64,000 nucleotides of DNA from Phytophthora sp. 'mugwort' (Eukaryota; Oomycota; Peronosporomycetes; Peronosporales; Peronosporaceae): assembly GCA_033558025.1 (NCBI GenBank), contig JAUCEF010000016.1, positions 3,658,001 through 3,722,000 on the forward strand, written 5' to 3'. The position numbers were made by a program, and so were the translations under genes. The notes beneath the pieces were generated by a model that was given only the letters and a program-made list of their open reading frames with translations, searched no databases and had not been told where the DNA came from. Positions 9,161 to 21,595 of the stretch are shown here, piece after piece. Numbering within the stretch: the first letter of the stretch is position 1; each line of letters starts with the position of its first letter.

Positions 9161-11570
9161 TCCTTGTCCCATGAAAGTGGAGCTGAGTATACCAGGTGCG
9201 GTAAGACTATATGTTTTGTCTTTAATCTGTAACTGTACACTCTAAGGGCGCAACTACGAAGCATGTGATAAATTTTTCCAATGGTGTACATGTACAATTT
9301 TTTTTTTTATCAAAGTCATAGCCGGCAGGCATTTTTTTTTTTTAACGTTACTTTACTATTTCATCCCCCCCCCAGAAACGGATCATGAACTGGTCGACGG
9401 AGATAAGAGGCATGTTGCTGTTCATTGTTTTCTTGTGGTGATGCTAAATAAGCTATGCCCCTGGCTAACCATCATGCACTTCGACTTCCAACGCTTTTTT
9501 TATCAAGGGGGACGGCACCTCCACTCGCCTCTACGACAACTCATCTCCTGCTCATTGCCGTAAATATGACACCAGAAATTGCAACAAGGATCCCTCGGGG
9601 TAGCATGCCGAGCGGGTGTGCGCTTTGTGGTTTTGAGTTTCGCTTCGAAGCCTGCGTGTCTATAAGCCGAGATAAGGGATGACGAATAGTATTGTGTAGA
9701 GCCTACACCTCCTCCTCAACAAGATCCTAAAGCATTCCACAATTTCAGCCCGTGATCCCCGGACGAGCCTCAGAATCTGAGGCTTGTCCGCGGGTCAGAT
9801 ACCGCAATTTCGACTACCGATACCACGTTGGTGTTGTTACATGTCGTCTAGATCTCCGCTGAACAGCAGCAGATGCAGTTCTCACGAGGTATACCCTCAG
9901 TCGCTGCGCCGGTCTCTGGGATTAAGGCAAACGGCTGTGATTGGCCAGTGGTTTATTCCTCGACGAGCCATTTATTCCCGGGGTGGGAATAAAATAATGA
10001 CTTTATTCCAAGATAGACATTGAGTACTGGAGGCAGTTGTAACTGGACGAAGAAGATGAGTCAATCATGGTGCTCCTAAAGGCAACTGTTACTGCAGCCG
10101 CAGCTGTGGCCTCCGTGAAGATGAAGGAGGAGGTTCAGAACCAGCTAACTGTGACTCACCTCGACTCAACCTCTGGATCATGGAGTGTGGTGCTATCACA
10201 TAGCGTCGTGTGTTGTGGCCTTCATGCGGAGCCAGCATCAGGCCAAGACAAGGTGGCTCAGGTTGCTTCGGTACGTTTCCGGTGGTCGTGCGGTCCTGTC
10301 GGTAAAGAGCCCACTTGCGTCGAAGCCATTTTATCTAAACACGTTGCAATACATGTACACGTTCAACGCTGAATTAACAATCAAACACTCAACATGCTAA
10401 GCGTTTCAAACCTTGTCCTTGCACTACATTACGGAAAAATTTGTACCGGTGGTCTTGTTCACAAGTGTATCCGCTCGGATCCACTCGGATCCACGCAGCC
10501 TCAACCGCAGCATGGCTTCGAGCGTTCACGAAAGTGTCTTTTGCAGTAATGTACCTGCAGAATTCCACCACCAAAAGTAGTCGACAACGTGAGCATTAAA
10601 ATAATATCTGTGAAGATAGTAAGCGCCTTACCTCGCCTTGAACAATGCCTTAGTGGCGTCCGTTGGCCACACTGGCCACACTTCAACAGTGCTTTTAGAC
10701 GGCCGCCCTCTCTTCGCCGGTGGGGGTGTCGCCGACTGTGTCCGACTAGCTGCCGCCAGCTCCGCCAATCGCACGCCCCCCCCTCCCCCCCCCCCCCCAC
10801 ACACACACACAACAACGCTTGCTCCATCACGACTTGCTGAATCGAAGGCATTGGTGGTGATGGTGGTGCAAGAAGAAGCTCAGGAGCGGCATCATTTTGC
10901 GGGTAGTCAGAGCCACCATCGGCCGACAGAAGCTCCGCCATCGCGGCGCCGCGTGGAAATCCTGTCGCGTCAAAGTGCTTGTCCATTTGGCTCAATGGGG
11001 CTCAGGGCTGAACGGGTGGTGCAGCACGAGTCAGCAGGTTTGGGAGGGTATACACACAGAGGGAAAGCACCGGAGGACTCTAGTCTGGGATTATTTTTGT
11101 AGTTATTCCCAGACCCAAAGACCGGCGCAGCAACCAGGGCCTATGAGGGAGAACGCGTGAACTACACCGCATTAGCTGAAAACGGAACCAAAACTATGCG
11201 GCAGCATCCGAAAACTGGGGAATGACACACGATAGGGTAGAAACACAAAACGTTTGCAAGGTCTTTGACATCTGCCCATTCTCTGGGCCAACGCACAGAC
11301 GGGCCGAATGGCAGACCCAAGCAGCCAACCCGCTTTCGCGGAGACACCATGTCACAGATGCAAGCCGAACGATCGCCAGGCGGTGCTCGCCCTTAAAACT
11401 GATGACGCTATCGAATATGCCCGAACGGATTACTTGGCGAAAGACGGCGCTCGACGTCGATGCAGGGGACGCTGACACCGTACTGAGCAAGATGAAGTCC
11501 TTCGAGATCACAAAGAGCAACATCATGGCCTGCACACTCTGCTCAGGCTTCGAGCCATACCAGATGCGCT
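9161..11570. other. Gene-free stretch downstream of transglutaminase B
   Basis: There is no intact gene. Poly-T tracts lie at 9298-9310 and 9331-9343 and a poly-C tract at 9366-9374. A minus-strand fragment at about 10560-10995 reads like decayed coding sequence (PPAKRGRPSKSTVEVWPVW, then MDKHFDATGFPRG in another frame). It is interrupted by a poly-C plus (AC)n microsatellite at 10776-10812. I cannot name that fragment. The remainder shows nothing recognisable. Confidence 0.5.
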
Positions 11571-11575
11571 AGAGA

Positions 11576-12720
11576 TTGCTGGCATGCAATTCTGAAGCGT
11601 GCGATCCTACTGGTGTATTTTCCTGTCCGTGGCGTGGCAAGACGCTAACTTGTCTTAAAAGCAAGGATGTATATATCTACGAATTCGGAGAGCACGCCTC
11701 TGGGGTCTCGTCGCCAAAGAAGAAGCTAACGTCTATGCAGAAGGCATTCTGTCGCGAGCTGCCCGAGCACCACCTCCACCCCGTGAGGATTCGCCACGCA
11801 ATGACTCGGAATTTTAAGACCGCTCTGGAGAAGCTTGCAGCATTGCGCACAGTCCTGAACTTCGTCAAAAACTACTCGCGAACATATCTTGCGGACAATG
11901 ACCGTGTCGGCTACCTGAGGGATTGGATTCATGCGAGGGATTTCACTGGAGAGGAACCAATGACGGAGGCGTTTACGGTTGGGATTTGGATCGCAACGGC
12001 AAGCCTCATGTTGGAAACGGCTCCGACGAGAGACCGTTCGTGATAGGTCTGTCAATCAAAGCACTCATTCTGAGGTTAATAGTCCCGTCAGAGAGTTTCA
12101 TCCTGCACGTGGATGCCACTTACAAGATAAACTTCCGCGAATTCCGGCGGTCGTGGTTGGAGTGTCAGATTGCTCGCGTGGTTTCCATCTTGTCGCGCTT
12201 TCTGTTGTCTCTCAGGAGACCCAGAATACAAACATTGGTGGCGCTGGGACAGTTGTACTTCTGGATCATATCCCGCGAATTAGTGGTCAAGTACACCATG
12301 GCAGACGCTGACTAGGCTCAATGTAACACGCTGAATGCCGTGCTGGGTGGTCCTGGGCAACTTCGAACGCTTTTGTGTTTGTTCCATGTTATGGAAAAGG
12401 TGTACAAAGCGATTAAAGGACTTCACTCGGTCGTGGCATTCGCGATTTGTCACGGACATGTACGACTTACACATTGCGCGGAGCGAGATACAATTGCGGG
12501 ACGATATCGTTCGCAAGTGGAGAACCCAACCTTTCCTGTGGAATTTCACGCAATATATGTGCGCGCAGTGGATCTATGGGCGCTTTAGTATATGACAGAT
12601 TTACGCAACTCCTACTGGCTTTGCCTCCACAAATAATCTTGTGGAGACCTTCAATACCCTGCTCAAAAGGGACTACACTCTTCCCCGACTATCGAACATG
12701 GGAGCGCTGCTGAGAGTGTA
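11576..12720 (+). pseudogene. Decayed MULE (Mutator-like) transposase, copy 1
   Basis: The order of motifs over at least three frames is that of a MULE transposase. An N-terminal helical part (LTSMQKAFCRELPEHHLHP, NYSRTYLADNDRV) comes first. Then comes VGNGSDERPFVIGLS, followed by the first catalytic Asp region FILHVDATYKINF (about 12097-12135). VVVGVSDCSRGFHLVALSVV follows, then the LCLFHVMEKVYKAIKGL motif and a C-terminal part up to NNLVETFN. Frameshifts occur near 11975, 12130, 12300 and 12590. No terminal inverted repeats were recognised. It is clearly related to the remnant at 19760-21240 on the same strand. Confidence 0.8.
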
Positions 12721-13531
12721 GCTGCTGCGAGGAGCAGTCGTTTAACGGCCCCATTTCGCTTTGACATTGTTCCTCCATTGACGCTCACTCGTCTGGCCTT
12801 GGCGATGGAACGCAACAGCTTTGTGGGCATGTGGAACGAGCAGCAACTCGAAATTGTGGGTGCTGGAGGCACTCGATGCGTTCAGGTGGAATCAAGGCCG
12901 GCCAAGCCTATAACAGTCGACCCAAATAAACGTTCTGAAGAGGCTATCGCAGTATCTGCTAAGATGGCTCCAACCATGCCCGCATGGAGGTGGAAGGACA
13001 GCCATGGGGTGGATGGGTCATAGATATTGCCCGCAAGTGGTGCGGTTGTAGCTACTTCTTCGCATTTGGAAGTTGTATCCACGTGCTGTATTTTTAAGCT
13101 AGGGGTACCCTCGCCTGCAACGGGAATGAGGTTCTCATAAGTCACAAGAAGGGAAATCGTAAGAGGCAAAGCACTAATACGATCCAAGGAGGGAGGCCAT
13201 TGTCCATGGGCCCAGCACTGAATTTCGGATCTTTCAGCGCATAGGTAAGCACGTTCGGTGGGCAGCGCACCAGTTAGTGATGACCGTGACAGTTCGCTTT
13301 TTGTTACTGCGTTTTCATGATATGTATCCAGGAAGTGCTAATCTACGTTTCAAAGCCGAGGCGTAGACAACTGATATTAGCAACTAGGTCACACCAGTCC
13401 CCGAGAGGAAAGGGGTAATGGATGTTATCCTCGCTTGCAGAAGGCAGAACAGATACACACGTTAATAAGCATATGATTCAAACTGTGGGTTATTCTCCAT
13501 GCGCTGGATAGCGTATAGCCTGGTGTCTTTC
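12721..13531. other. Stretch between MULE remnant 1 and the SET pseudogene
   Basis: It may include the tail of the MULE or SET remnants. No domain is recognisable and no ORF is convincing. Confidence 0.4.
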
Positions 13532-15292
13532 TCAACGCCTTCGCCTAAGATTCGCACTCGTCCGGCTCGAACCATCACGAGTCACATGGGCATCTGAACC
13601 AGATTTCATACCGTAGTTTACGATCTGCTGCGTGCCTGGCTTTACAGGTTTGATTATCACTGCCAAGGCTTTGACGCTTGCACAATTCTGCATCTCTGCG
13701 AATGCAACTTTAGGGTCGCACGCGTGGTTCATGAATCGAGTAATTGATCCACAGTTCAGCGCCTAAATGCAAACGAACTTGCCCAATACTGACTTGACAT
13801 TCAACAACATTTTAAATTCACTGCTTTTAGCTTCGGCAGGCTGACCCTCAACAACTGCATCGAACACGCACAGGTGCCCCATGTAATCGCCGACGATATC
13901 TTCAACTTCGAGATACGAACTCGTATAGACGCCCAGTCCGACACGGCAGGTATCATACAATTTCAGACCAGGATATGTGCGCGGGCAATTGTTGCATGCT
14001 CTTGGTAAGGCGCAGAGTCGGGCGTGCAGTAGGTAGCGAGCATTACGTTCTGACAAAAATTCTTAAAGCAGTCCACAACGCGTTAGTACGGATCGCCGAC
14101 TCCAACATCAGGAAACCTGATTCCCTCGGGCACTTCGCACTCTTCAATGCGTTTCACGAACGCTGGCCACTTCACCTCGCTAAAAACAAGGGAGCCTTCC
14201 GCACTGGGTTAAATAAACGCTGGCTGTCGACTGTGTAAAGCACGCATTCGGTCCATGGCGCCCGGTATCGTAGCAGTTCCTTCGTTCCTCGAGCCTTCAG
14301 CGTTCGCGTGTGATATATGTTCTCTCCGCTGCGACTAACTCCACACTTCCTTTGGTCACAGCGCTTCCGCGACCGAGGAACATGCCAGCCCCCAGCACGT
14401 TTCTTGGCCTGGTGACGGATTTTTTAACGCTCCAAGCTGGTCAGGAGAGACTACAAGTAATCGTTTACGGCAATCGCTTACGGCAGCCAACTCCGAATTG
14501 GCAGGTACGCACGATAGCTGGGGCTTTAGACTACCACTGGAAGCTGATCCGTCGCTTCCTTGGGCTTCGCCAAACTGAGGCACAGCTTTTGCGCTAGTCT
14601 CAATTAGCGTCACCTCCACTGCAGCAATACTGGTCAGTTCCACAACTTCGCCGCCAGCAGACAACTTCGTTGTCGCGCCGTGTAATTCGCTAGCATGTAA
14701 GTCTTTGCACGGGGTATTTAGTTCATAGCTGTCTGTGCAATTTGCACCACTTGGCGACGACACTTTCCAGCACACCCGGCGTGCTGGACGCCGACAAAGC
14801 ATCCGTCGGTAGCATCCTGTGCATGGTGCTGCTCGAATCAACCACACTAGAGGCAACACCTGACGTCTCCTCGCGCATACCATCTCCGGAGCGTCGTGCT
14901 GCAGCGAATGCCTGCTGAACGAAACCCTAAACAGCTTGGATAAAAGCGCTGTATCGCCTCGGAGCATCTTGACTTCCTGCAACCAAGGTAAAAGCCCTCA
15001 GTTTGCTCCACAACGCCTTCCCCTCAGCGAGTCCGTTCCCGGAGCAATTCGCCAAGCGCTTCACCATCATCGTGCGCGTGGTCACTTCGCCGGTGTCGAC
15101 TTCGGTAGGCATGACCGCGCTCACGGAGGCGTCGACTCTCAACACGACGGCTTCTTGGTAGCCTCTGGGGTCACCGCACACGCATGTAAACGAGTAATAC
15201 GCGATCCTAGCCCCTGCATGGAGCTCCTTCGGTGGCAACTGCGACGCGGAGAGAGGTGTCATCGTGTAGCTGCTAGTACTGAGCACGCGCAC
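13532..15292 (-). pseudogene. Broken SET-domain protein gene
   Basis: Read on the minus strand, four fragments follow the order of an oomycete SET-domain protein. An N-terminal module (14927-15292) contains ELHAGARIAYYSFTCVCGDP. A low-complexity middle part follows (14356-14940). A pre-SET/SET start (13763-14240) carries RTYPGLKLYDTCRVGLGVYT and EVEDIVGDYMGHL. The SET C-terminal motif (13532-13732) carries NHACDPKVAF and ends in VNYG. SET domains transfer methyl groups to lysine, usually on histones. Frameshifts near 14935 and 14240 and in-frame stops near 14090 and 13760 make it a pseudogene. Such genes are multicopy in Phytophthora and may travel with transposons; that link is inference. 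NHxCDPN is changed at its last residue (N to K). Confidence 0.75.
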
Positions 15293-15599
15293 AGCGGTGT
15301 TCGGCCTTTGCTTGATGGAGCGGATTAGAGCGTCGGATGGCCTTAATCCGCTCTCATACTCGTATCACAGACCACATATTCGTCTTCGCGGGCTGGGTTA
15401 CGGCTGCGACATAGAATGGGCGACTGGGATGCACCGGCAATGCGGTTCAGACGCACCGGCGATGCCTTTTTGTGCGATGCACATGGTGTGTTTTTAGACT
15501 TCAACGTGTGATTCTAACGTTTCCTCGTCATGAGGCTTACTGGCACCAGCAATGAGTTAGACTTGAGCCATGAATTGTTGTATTTTAATGCGGCAAGGT
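15293..15599. other. Spacer between SET pseudogene and dispersed repeat 2
   Basis: No feature recognised. Confidence 0.4.
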
Positions 15600-15962
15600 A
15601 AAATAAAAGGCACGGAGTTGCTGTGCCCGTCTAGCCTCGTCATCATATATTAGTTTATGCTTACGTTTTGTATTTAGTATGTCACAACACGTTTCACACT
15701 AGCCCTCCCGAGGACAGATGGCATCGCGGTTTTGGGCTTTGCTTCGCAATGGCAGTCGCTGTGCTCCTGCGAGGAAAATATTCTAAATTCGGTCCGCTAG
15801 AGTGCTCGGCTCGCGGGAAAGCTCGGCTCTGGGCCCGCCTCCACAAATACCGCGCGGCCCTGCATCGCGGGCACCCTACGCTGGTTTGCTTTGGCTTCGC
15901 GCGCTCGCAACCGCTCTCCATCGTTGGTCGCTTTACGTGACTTTCGCCCTCTCTTTTTCAAA
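15600..15962 (+). repeat. Dispersed repeat, copy 2
   Basis: Similar along its full length to 6605-6966 and in the same orientation. It shares GTTGCTGTGCC, CCTCCCGAGGAC, ATGGCATCGCGGT, CTTTGCTTCGCAA, TGCTCGGCTCGC, CCGCCTCCACAAATACCGC and GCTCGCAACCGCTC. Immediately downstream (16016-16042) is an inverted repeat, TCACGAGA/TCTCGTGA. Identity is well below 100%, so the insertions are old. Confidence 0.75.
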
Positions 15963-16640
15963 AGGGTATTCTAAACTCTCTTTAAAAAACCTTTGCGTCA
16001 GTAAAGGTATAATTGTCACGAGATCCTTAGTGAGTCTCGTGATCGAGTGCTCCGGGTCACTACAGTGAGCAAGCGGATGACAAAAAAGGTAAGTCGACCA
16101 GCATTGAGCCGAAAGGGTATATAATAACAACTTCGACGTAGCTGACAGGAGTGAACCCATCAGAAGCAGGAATTGCATGTTAGCGGCAAATACGAGTTAG
16201 CAATAGCGAGGGAAACGAACACGCTCAATCCGAGAATTCAAATAAGGAATAAAATCGACTGCTACTTCGGCCAAGCAGACGGGGGCGACCAGGGGGTGGG
16301 TACCTCGAGAACCCTCCCAAACACTCATAGTACCACTTCCGTTCTCCTCACGCCCGCACAGTCGATATTATGAATTTATGCCAATTTGTCGCGATAGCAA
16401 ATCTGATTGTTTTTATTAAGCAGAACTAGTATGAAAACAAAAATCAGCTACCCCCCTATCTACAGTGACCGTAGTCGACAGCTGGGTATTCGTAGAAGGA
16501 TAGTGCTTCACCGCGTGGTCAACAGAACTCGGACATCGAGCAAAGACACCGTTGTCGTCTCAGCTTCTTGTTCACACTCCCAAGCTTTTTTGAGATCTTC
16601 ATGGAGCGCCATCAAGCGAACATTCTTCCGCGGGGTAGGG
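15963..16640. other. Spacer with inverted repeat
   Basis: It holds the 8-bp inverted repeat at 16016-16042 and a short TCACT-AC-AGTGA palindrome near 16055-16066. No coding sequence is recognised. Confidence 0.4.
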
Positions 16641-16650
16641 GCGTAGTCAG

Positions 16651-17560
16651 TCAGTTGGTCGTCCACAAATCGATCTTGTCATAGATCCGAAAGGAGCGGG
16701 CCAAGATGGCGAAAGTACTTCTCCAATGAGTCGCGTTGCGGGGAACAGGCATAAGACCTTCTAGCTCATGGAGGTGGTGGCGGTTCTTGATCGTATTCAG
16801 CTTCACCACTAACCGCTGGACCTTGTCAAGCAGATCCGCATACTCTCGCATGAGGGTCTGACAGCCAGATTAAAGCAAAGACACGCACATCCGATCATTG
16901 GCTCTTGCGTCATCTTCGCAATGGCAACGGTCACTGAAGCATGATCGCAGACGTAGAAGCACAGCTGGGAAACGTCAACGGCCTAGGTGTAGAGTACATG
17001 TACATCGCCCACCAACTCGATGATCCCATCCAAGCCCATGTCCGGGTCTGGGACAGCATCAAAAAGCACAGAAGGATCCTTTCCATCGCCGTGACCGCAA
17101 CTATTACAACGAAGTGAGTACCATCTTCAGTCCAGGCATCAGTGGCTAAGTCGATCTTCTCACCAGACAACCGACGCTTGGTATAATCTTTCTCGGCTCC
17201 TTCGAGCGCGAACATGTGCTTTCAGCTCTCACGCTTACGGGCTTCGGATTCGTGTAGTTGCGCGTCTTGCCCTTCTCACACATGCACAGCTCCCGATTCG
17301 TCACGATTGCCCAGTCCAGTCAGGGGTAGACGTTTCGCGAGAAGTCGTCGCCTTTCACGGACGCATCGAGGCTTCCTGCACGGTGCTGAATGGAGTAAAA
17401 CTCGTTCTCATGTTGGCGTGACAGCGGACGAGGTGTTCCACAAGGCTGGTGTAACCAGTGCCGCGAGCTTGCTTGCCGTGCATGAAGCAAATACGACATT
17501 CCTAGTAATCGCCTTCTTCGCGGATGAAAAGAGCGGCAGCGAGGGACCTTGGTGAGATTG
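16651..17560 (-). pseudogene. Decayed hAT-like transposase, minus strand
   Basis: On the minus strand, IDLATDAWTEDGTHFVVIVAV (about 17100-17165) matches the hAT 'DGWT' core region. Further on are MIGCACLCFNLAVR (about 16860-16910) and LPVPRNATHWRSTFAILAR-type sequence (16660-16780), equivalent to the 'CxxHxxNLAV...TRWSSTF' blocks. Upstream sequence with CACVREGQD could be a ruined BED finger. Multiple frameshifts and stops are present. It is broadly similar in type to the remnant at 42320-43630. Confidence 0.65.
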
Positions 17561-17929
17561 AAGGCATTGCGATGGAAGGCTGTGCCTTGAGAGCTAATTA
17601 CAAAATCAAAAGCAGTATGAACGACATGGAGAGGGCGACGGTTCCCTTTTTAACGAATGCCTGAGGTCATGATGGTCGTGCCAGCCACGAGTTGTATAGA
17701 GTTGTGCTGCAGACGTGATATTTTTATTGCGTCAAATTGGGGAAGGAGTGTCAGCAAAGTACTTCAATTAGTGTTACGGTTATTGAAATCTGCGCGTCGC
17801 TGTCCGGAAGTATCGACTGAAGTCCATGCAAGATACCTACCAACGCCCAGTAAGCGAGGCCGAGATTCAACCAACCGCAGTCTTCCTTCTTCGGCCAATG
17901 TTTTTTGTCCTCGATTAGTTGTTGCGACG

Positions 17930-18180
17930 AGCGACGCACTGGAGCGTAAATGGCATCAGCGTTGAACAAAGTTATCCATGAAATTGAAGCCGTCATTAAA
18001 AGGGATCCGTTATGCGTAGTTATCACGGCTTCCAACATCCTCAAGGCATGGCAGCTACTGATGGACAAAATGCCGGTCCTGGCGTGCAATGGATGCGCTG
18101 CATGCACGACCAATTTGCTTTTGAAAGATAGTTTGGAATTACTTTTCTGGAGAATGTACTAAACCAAGCTGCAATCACTA
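17930..18180 (+). pseudogene. hAT (DUF659-type) transposase fragment, plus strand
   Basis: The fragment reads VVITASNILKAWQLLMDKMP then LACNGCAACTTNLLLKDSLE. This is the arrangement 'VTDNAxNMKxAW...GCxAHTxNLLxKD' of DUF659/hAT transposases. The catalytic Asp of TDN has become Ala and the following Asn has become Ser. It is short, in the opposite orientation to the neighbouring hAT remnant, and has no intact flanks. Confidence 0.6.
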
Positions 18181-19755
18181 AATTGTCCGTAAATGACCAG
18201 CGCTACTTTATCGTTTCAGAGCGAAACAGTGGAACTAATTCGGCGTCATCAACGCCGTCGAGCATCGGTCATTCCGGCGGCAAGACGCGCTGGTACTACA
18301 GTAGTAACTGTATTTCCCCGTGCGGTGAATAACGAGGAAGTGCTGCACAATATTTTTTTCAATCAAAATGTATTTGCGGTATGGTGCTGCTGCTATTAAG
18401 CTGAACCATGTTGAGTCATTTAGGCAAACACAAGAGTAGTATTACGACTGCCCAATCCCCTAATCAAGACACTTGTCTGTTAGACCGGTCGTCTGGGCAC
18501 TCGAGCTCGGCGATGGAAAATGAAGACTGATTAGTTACCTTGCTCGGCTTAAGCGCCTACAAATGCATGCTGCTGCGAGTCCTACGATCTCAGCAGCCAG
18601 TCAACTAGAGTCCAATAGGGCAAGCTAGGCCACAGCTTGAACTGCAGCTTCCCAAACTACGACCGTGATCACTTGGTCCACCGCTCCGCGGTACCCAAGT
18701 TGAACCTCAATTCAACATTGTAATCCCCCTGTCAAAAGCATCACCCGATACGCACAGCGGTTAGGTATATTATGCACTTGGCCGAGACCACGATATGCAC
18801 GCATTAATGGTTACAATACGGTTTTCTTGAAAGCACACATTGTGACAACACACACAGAGCAGAGGCGACCAGGCGCGGTGAGCACGCGCCGATATCTCGC
18901 AAGTGAGTCCACGTGCGGAGCTTAGCTTTTGCATACAGCTTCATCGATCTATTGGCTTGGCGCTCTGTAAGTTTGCGCGACGTAGCGTTAATATTGATTG
19001 ACTTTGTGGTGTTGCATCTTGGTATTGGAAGGAAATGGTACCTGCGTTGACTTGTTTGGTCCTAATATGGCTAGCACCTATTATTCTACCGTACCTAGTC
19101 GTAGCTGCCGCAACTAGAGGAAGCAGTCGAGTAGACAATAATAGCATCGTCAGCAACGAACTCGACTGCAGGCATGACAGCCCTGGTGTTAACTTCCGTG
19201 ACCAGTCGTTTAATCTGTCAAATCTGACATAAAAGCCCAGCAAATTACCGGTATTTTGAGTGACCCTTCTGACAAGTTTTCGTAACAGCTGATTTGGTTT
19301 GGGCGCTCATTGGCACAAATGCGGTGACGCTTTTGACAGGGGAATTACGGTATCTCGAAAAGGGCGAGTGTTGTTTTTCCATGGATGAGGGCGTCAAAAC
19401 ATACAGCTTTTTGGGTCAAACCATACAAAGCTGGGTTAGTTGCATACCAGGTGATGTCGTGTCATACATTTCGGTGCAGAACGGGGGGGGGGGCAACCAT
19501 ACCAGCAGGGTCAGAATATACCAGCAGGCCGGCTGAATTATGCTCAGTGAGAGATTACTTTAAACGGTCTAACGGCACTATAGCAAGGCACCAAAAGCAC
19601 TTTATCCATGTTGAGCGTTAGGATCGTTGTAAGATGATCAGACGCTATACGATAGCGCCTGGCTTCATTTGCTTTACTGGCAGGTACCCTGTAGAGGGGG
19701 TGAATATGTATAGATCTACAACCGCTCCAGCGGAGGGGCAGATAAACCAACCTCA
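18181..19755. other. Gene-free stretch
   Basis: A few short ORFs exist (for example a hydrophobic-start 65-aa ORF at 19035-19232 and a 80-aa ORF at 19294-19536), but none shows a known domain. A poly-G tract lies at 19485-19493. It is probably transposon-derived filler. Confidence 0.4.
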
Positions 19756-19759
19756 TCCA

Positions 19760-21240
19760 ATTGCGGCATTAACCGAAAAGAAGAAGAGAAAGGTACGATT
19801 AAGCAATGGAGCCATGGCGTCAGCTTTCGGTAGAAGACTCGGTGGATGACTACGAGGACTTTCGAGTCGATTCAATTTGTTGCTCTGCTGTATTTCTGAA
19901 CCGCGATTTCGATATCTGCCGAGTGTGTGTGTGGTAAACATTCAATGACAGAGCGCCGTCTCAAATGTACAAGCAAGACCTGTAGTGAGCTTGGGGCCTG
20001 TCTGATTATCTGGAAGGTATTCACATGTTCAGCCCAGGATACGTGGAAAATATGGGTGAATGAATATGGACATATACGAGGTGTGGTCCCTGCACTGCAG
20101 CTCATCCCGCGCGCATTACACCGACCATAAAAGTGTTTTTAGCAAAGCAAGACGAGATAGGAATTCCGCCGTGCCTCATGCTGGTGAATCTGAAAAAGCA
20201 GCACAGAGCATCCGCACCTGGTTCAAGACGTGGATTACCCAATTTAATGCAGATACGCAACGCACTCAATTGTGTACGCCGTGAGCAAAGATCTAAGAAT
20301 TCGAGAAGCGCCATCCAACAACTCATGCGGCTTCGGTGATATCGCGCTGTCTTGAGGATTGATACAGCATTTCTATTTGGTGCAAAACTGGATAGAGAAG
20401 GATATGGCTACGTCGGGAATGGCTCAGATGAGGACCCTTTCATCATTGGAATTTCGTCCTTAGCCATGATCAATTCATGTTTGCGCTTCTCAACGGCTGA
20501 CGCGTACTGCCAATTCCATGCCGATGATACCTTTAAGGTTAGTGACATCGGGGATCCGGTAATAACTTGCGGGTTTACCGATAAGTAAAGGGCGTATCAC
20601 GTTGGAGCATTTTTATCGTTAGGGACGGACAACGAATGAATATCGGGAGTGTTTTCGTAGCTTCGTGGAATTGGTATGCGAAGTGCTCAGGGCTACGCTA
20701 AAAGTCAACGCCGTTATGGGGACGCGGAAGATGCACATTACATATCTTTCGGGTTAATTCCTACGTTTGCTGGAGCCAAGATGCTAATGTGCTATTTCCA
20801 TGTACTATATAACGCTCGCAAGCGCATTCAGAACCTTCTGCTTAAGGAACAGCTGATGATCATGACGTCGATTATCGATATGCACTACGCAAACAGCCCA
20901 GAAGAATTTGAAACGATAAAAGTTCGAGTGTTAAAGAAACGGAGACAAAACGATCATCTCGCGGCTTTTGCAGACTACTTTCACGGACAATCGCTTTAAG
21001 GGCGTTAATGTCAGTGGCAATCGTACCATACTCCACGTGGATTCGCCTCTACAAACGATCCCTGCGAGAATCTTAATGGAGCCTTGAAACAGTTCCTCCA
21101 GAGACGGCGCCATCACATGAGAAGGCTTCTCCTAAAACTTTGCGATTTTATCGGGACGATAAGCCCGTTGCATCCTGCAGTATCCGATTACAGAGCGAAA
21201 CCTACGAGTGATGTCGTCAAGGCAGCGGCAGCAATGCTTG
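19760..21240 (+). pseudogene. Decayed MULE transposase, copy 2
   Basis: An N-terminal EKKKRKVR basic cluster (about 19780) is followed by a Cys-rich segment at 19930-20060 (MTERRLKCTSKTC), probably the DNA-binding finger. Then come PGSRRGLPNLMQI, a core with FLFGAKLDREGYGYVGNG and DEDPFIIG, and CQFHADDTFKVSDIGDPV around the first catalytic Asp. These are followed by AKMLMCYFHVLYNARKRIQ and AAFADYFHGQ. Frameshifts lie near 20345, 20590, 20700 and 20935, and several stops are present. VGNGSD(E) is shared with copy 1, so both derive from related MULE lineages. Confidence 0.8.
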
Positions 21241-21595
21241 ACATGTCGCGTGCAATTTGAAACCACGTCTGACGCCAATATCGTCCGAGTATAAAGACTA
21301 CCGCTCTAGACTCCATAACCAGCGAGAACGATCATGAAGAATAGAACTTACAACAGCGAAAGTTCAGTCAGCGTTTCTTGCCCTGTCCTTCGATCGCGCT
21401 AGGTGAATTACATGCTTCACACTCTGGACTACAGATTCAAGCACGCCACTTAGACTGCCGCGGTCGTAGTTGGTCTGCATCTTGAGTAGGTGTTCTTTCG
21501 ACACAACTGAGGGATATTGGGACAGGCATCAACCATCTCCTTCGTCTTAATCCTAAGAGATAAAATCATGTTTTCATTAAGGAATGAGTGCTGAA
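21240..21595. other. Spacer, perhaps start of the gypsy gag
   Basis: Plus-strand fragments (for example GYWDRHQPS near 21520) may belong to a ruined gag N-terminus. Nothing else is recognised. Confidence 0.35.
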
